Source of the DNA: Rhizobium sp. Q54
GTDB lineage: Bacteria > Pseudomonadota > Alphaproteobacteria > ATCC43930 > CGMCC-115725
DNA length: 60,102 nt
Assembly (NCBI GenBank): GCA_945861155.1
Contig: CAMATN010000012.1
Span: 1 to 60,102 of the forward strand
Reading direction: 5' to 3'
Shown here: positions 57,971 to 60,102 of the stretch, in pieces
How positions within the stretch are numbered: position 1 is the stretch's first letter
Layout of the letters: every line of letters begins with the position of its first letter
Made by a program: the position numbers and the translations under genes
The notes under the pieces: model-generated
Database searches by the model: none
The model's input: only the letters and a program-made list of their open reading frames with translations
Told to the model about the DNA's origin: nothing

Positions 57971-58354
57971 ATGCCCAACCCCGCCCCCGGCTACGCGAAA
58001 AAGCCCGAGCACCGGGTCGATTTGTTGCCCGAGACAAGGCGGATGCGCGTGACCTTCGCCGGCACCGTGATCGCCGACAGCGCCGCCGCCGTGCGCTGCG
58101 AGGAGACCGGGCACGAGCCGGTCCATTATTTTCCCGAGAAAGACGTGCGGCTCGATCTGATGCGTCCGACCGAACACAAGACCTATTGCCCGTTCAAGGG
58201 CGAGTGCTCCTATTGGACGATCGAGATCCCGGGCGGCGACAAGCAGGCCGAAAACGCGGTCTGGGGCTATCGCGCGCCCTACGACGAGGCGTCGGGCATG
58301 GCCGGTCACTATGCGTTCTATAAAAGCCGGGTCGACACGATCGAGGCGCCGTAA
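57971..58354 (+). CDS. DUF427 domain protein
   Basis: A 127-residue single-domain DUF427 protein. Landmarks are MRVTFAGTVIADSAAAVRCEE, cut as VTFAGTVIADS, then EPVHYFPEKDVRLDLM, TYCPFKGECSYWTI, and the end GHYAFYKSRVDTIEAP. The function of this widespread family is unproven. AGGAG lies 8 bases before the ATG. The stop is one base before the gamma-glutamyltransferase start, indicating tight co-expression. Confidence 0.9.
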   Translation: MPNPAPGYAKKPEHRVDLLPETRRMRVTFAGTVIADSAAAVRCEETGHEPVHYFPEKDVRLDLMRPTEHKTYCPFKGECSYWTIEIPGGDKQAENAVWGYRAPYDEASGMAGHYAFYKSRVDTIEAP

Positions 58355-58355
58355 C

Positions 58356-59924
58356 ATGACGCAGCTGATGCAGAACTGGGTCGTCCGCAAACCCGTCGCC
58401 GTGTCGCGCGGCGGCGTCGTCGCGGCGCAGAACGGGGTGGCCGCCGCGGTCGGCGCCGAGATGTTGGCGGCGGGCGGCAGCGCGGTCGATGCGGTGGTGG
58501 CGACCGCTTTCGCCCTCGCCGTGCGCGAGCCGTGGAACAGCGGGCTCGGCTCCATCGGCTTCATGGTCGTCAACCCGCCGGGCGGCGGCCGTTCGGAAGT
58601 CGTCGATTTCGGCCCGATCGCGCCGGCTGGGCTCGACCCCGCTTTGTATCCGCTGACCGGCGAGACGATCACCGAGCTGTTCACCTGGCCGCGCGTCGAG
58701 GGCGACCGCAACATGCACGGTCCGCTCTCGTTCGCGATCCCGAGCGCGGTGCGCGGCTATGCCGCCGCGGTCGAGCGGTTCGGGCGCATGCCGTGGCGCG
58801 ACCTCTTGGCTCCGGCGGTTCGGCTGGCGCAACAAGGGCTGCCGATCGACTGGTGGGTGACGCTGAAGACCGCCGGCGCCGCCGAGGATCTGCGCCGCTA
58901 TGACGAAAGCGCGCGGGTCTGGCTGCCGGACGGGTTGCCGCCGGTCCCGCCGGCCAACGGCGAGTCGCCGCCCCTGATGCTCGGCCGCCTCGCCGAGACG
59001 CTGGCGCGCCTTGCCGAATATGGGCCCGACGATTTCTACCGGGGCGAGATCGCGCAGGCGATAGCCGGGGATGTGCGGGAAGCGGGCGGGGTCCTGTCGG
59101 CCGCCGATCTCGCGGGCTGCCGGGCGCGCATCGTGCCCTCGCTCGAGATCCCCTATCGCGGGTATTCGTTTCATTCGGCGCGCGGGCTGACGGCGGCGCC
59201 GACCCTCGCCAACGTCCTCGACCGGATGTCGACCCGGCGCTTCGGGCAGGTGCCGGACGCGGTTTATTTCGAAACGCTGATCGACGCGCTGCAGCAGGCC
59301 TATCACGCAAGGCTCGAAGGGCTCGGCGACATCAATCCGCCGGGCGAGAGCTGCACGACGCACATCACCGCGGTCGACCGGGAAGGCGGCATCGCCTCGC
59401 TGACGACGACACTGCTGTCGACCTTCGGCAGCCGCTATGTGCTGCCGCGGACCGGCATTTTGATGAATAACGGGGTGATGTGGTTCGACCCGCGGCCGGA
59501 CCGTCCCAATTCGATGGGGCCGGGGAAGCGCGCGCTGACCAATATGTGCCCGGTGATCGGCGCCCGCGACGGGCGCGCCCGGTTTGGGGTCGGGGCGTCC
59601 GGCGGGCGGCGCATCCTCGCCTCGGTCGTGCAGCTGGCGAGCTTTATCGTCGATTTCGCGATGCCCGCGGAAGAGGCCGCGCACCAGCCGCGCATCGACG
59701 TCAGCGGCGAAACCGGCATCGCGATCGACCGGCGTCTGCCCGAGGCGGTGCGCAGCCGGCTGGCATCGCGACCCGGCGCGGCACTGGTCGAGCACACTGT
59801 GTGGCCGTCGCTTTTCGCCTGCCCGAACCTCGTGCTGCGCGGCGAGGACGGGCTCAATTACGGCGTTAGCGATGTGATGTCGCCGTGGTCGGCGGCGGTC
59901 GCCGAACCGGGCAAGGAGGCTTAG
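58356..59924 (+). CDS. Gamma-glutamyltransferase family protein
   Basis: A 522-residue Ntn-hydrolase precursor. The expected self-cleavage nucleophile is Thr334 in ESCTTHITAVDREGG, which would give a heavy chain of 333 residues and a light chain of 189. The GNAVSLT-type strand appears as GGIASLTTTLLSTFGS, and the oxyanion region reads GVGASGGRRI (usually G-S-P-G-G). The start at 58356 follows the DUF427 stop by one base. No signal peptide is evident, so it may be cytoplasmic, unlike E. coli Ggt. Substrates may include glutathione conjugates or gamma-glutamylated intermediates, as the group contains a dehydrogenase. Confidence 0.88.
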   Translation: MTQLMQNWVVRKPVAVSRGGVVAAQNGVAAAVGAEMLAAGGSAVDAVVATAFALAVREPWNSGLGSIGFMVVNPPGGGRSEVVDFGPIAPAGLDPALYPLTGETITELFTWPRVEGDRNMHGPLSFAIPSAVRGYAAAVERFGRMPWRDLLAPAVRLAQQGLPIDWWVTLKTAGAAEDLRRYDESARVWLPDGLPPVPPANGESPPLMLGRLAETLARLAEYGPDDFYRGEIAQAIAGDVREAGGVLSAADLAGCRARIVPSLEIPYRGYSFHSARGLTAAPTLANVLDRMSTRRFGQVPDAVYFETLIDALQQAYHARLEGLGDINPPGESCTTHITAVDREGGIASLTTTLLSTFGSRYVLPRTGILMNNGVMWFDPRPDRPNSMGPGKRALTNMCPVIGARDGRARFGVGASGGRRILASVVQLASFIVDFAMPAEEAAHQPRIDVSGETGIAIDRRLPEAVRSRLASRPGAALVEHTVWPSLFACPNLVLRGEDGLNYGVSDVMSPWSAAVAEPGKEA

Positions 59925-59966
59925 CCGCCAGCCGGTATGGCCAAGACAGCCGGCTGCACGAGCGCT

Positions 59967-60014
59967 GCGCGTCCTTCGAGACGCGCCCCTCCGGGGCGCT
60001 CCTCAGGATGAGGA
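59967..60014. repeat. CGTCCTTCGAGACG-family repeat near the right edge
   Basis: GCGCGTCCTTCGAGACGCG, an internal hairpin CGCCCCTCCGGGGCG and CTCCTCAGGATGAGG match the element at 18791-18904. Its inverted partner is not obvious before 60060. A new copy starts at 60091 (GTGCGTCCTTC) and runs out of the window. Confidence 0.8.
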
Positions 60015-60089
60015 AAATTGTAAATGATATTAGGGCCTTGCCTCATCCCCGAGAGCGTGTGAATCGATCGGCGCTCGGCTGGATCAGCG

Positions 60090-60102
60090 CCGTGCGTCCT
60101 TC
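60090..60102. repeat. Start of another CGTCCTTCGAG-family copy, cut by window end
   Basis: CGTGCGTCCTTC ends the window and matches the first bases of the element at 18791. Two same-direction copies within about 120 bases suggest a tandem arrangement here. Confidence 0.6.

Overview
This window is a GC-rich (high third-position GC) bacterial chromosome segment, almost certainly from an alphaproteobacterium. Lineage markers are a PleD/DivK pair, an LdtR-like MarR regulator, an EipB-like (DUF1849) envelope protein, an alpha-type SerC, class II DAHP synthase, HisZ next to PurA, and the gene order pyrB-pyrC-like-plsY-dprA-topA-rnr-rpmG-pleD-divK-dinB, which recurs in Rhizobiales and Rhodospirillales. 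I cannot fix the genus. I saw no tRNA, rRNA, insertion sequence, prophage or CRISPR array.

Layout. 1-7.8 kb: the end of ftsK, then purA, hisZ, serA and serC on the minus strand, with a candidate small RNA between hisZ and serA and a structured leader before serC. 8-12 kb: a small unknown gene, two luciferase-like flavin oxidoreductases and a vapBC-like toxin-antitoxin pair whose antitoxin has an atypical N-terminus. 11.7-23.6 kb: pyrimidine genes, plsY, dprA, topA, a GIY-YIG protein, rnr, an S41 lipoprotein protease that reads in frame into rpmG, and rpmG. 23.6-31.9 kb: pleD, divK, dinB, an EipB-like protein, a peptide-type substrate-binding protein, and a tightly overlapped operon arsR-SRPBCC-GST-TfoX-N.

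32-47.7 kb: class II DAHP synthase, a nicotinate phosphoribosyltransferase-like protein, a valine/acyl-CoA catabolic group (thiolase, 3-hydroxyisobutyryl-CoA hydrolase, 3-hydroxyisobutyrate dehydrogenase), an LdtR-like regulator, a phosphatase/sulfurtransferase-like protein followed by a degenerate Doc homologue, a CNNM/CBS protein, rpsD, an O-antigen-ligase-like protein, typA, a PfkB adenosine-kinase-like sugar kinase, an EI24 membrane protein and a bactofilin. 47.7-60.1 kb: an alcohol dehydrogenase, an orphan CoxL-like molybdenum hydroxylase, a GST, a 1184-residue fused flavoprotein resembling NfnB plus NfnA in one chain, an MntA-HepT pair, and an SDR/small secreted protein/DUF427/gamma-glutamyltransferase group.

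Intergenic gaps carry many long paired inverted repeats of at least four sequence families, often between co-directional genes. The observations I rate highest are the S41 protease-L33 in-frame junction, the chimeric VapB-like antitoxin, the fused Nfn-like flavoprotein, the three-hairpin candidate RNA at about 4690-4790, the pyrC-like gene that has lost its HxH metal motif, and dprA without a standard start codon.
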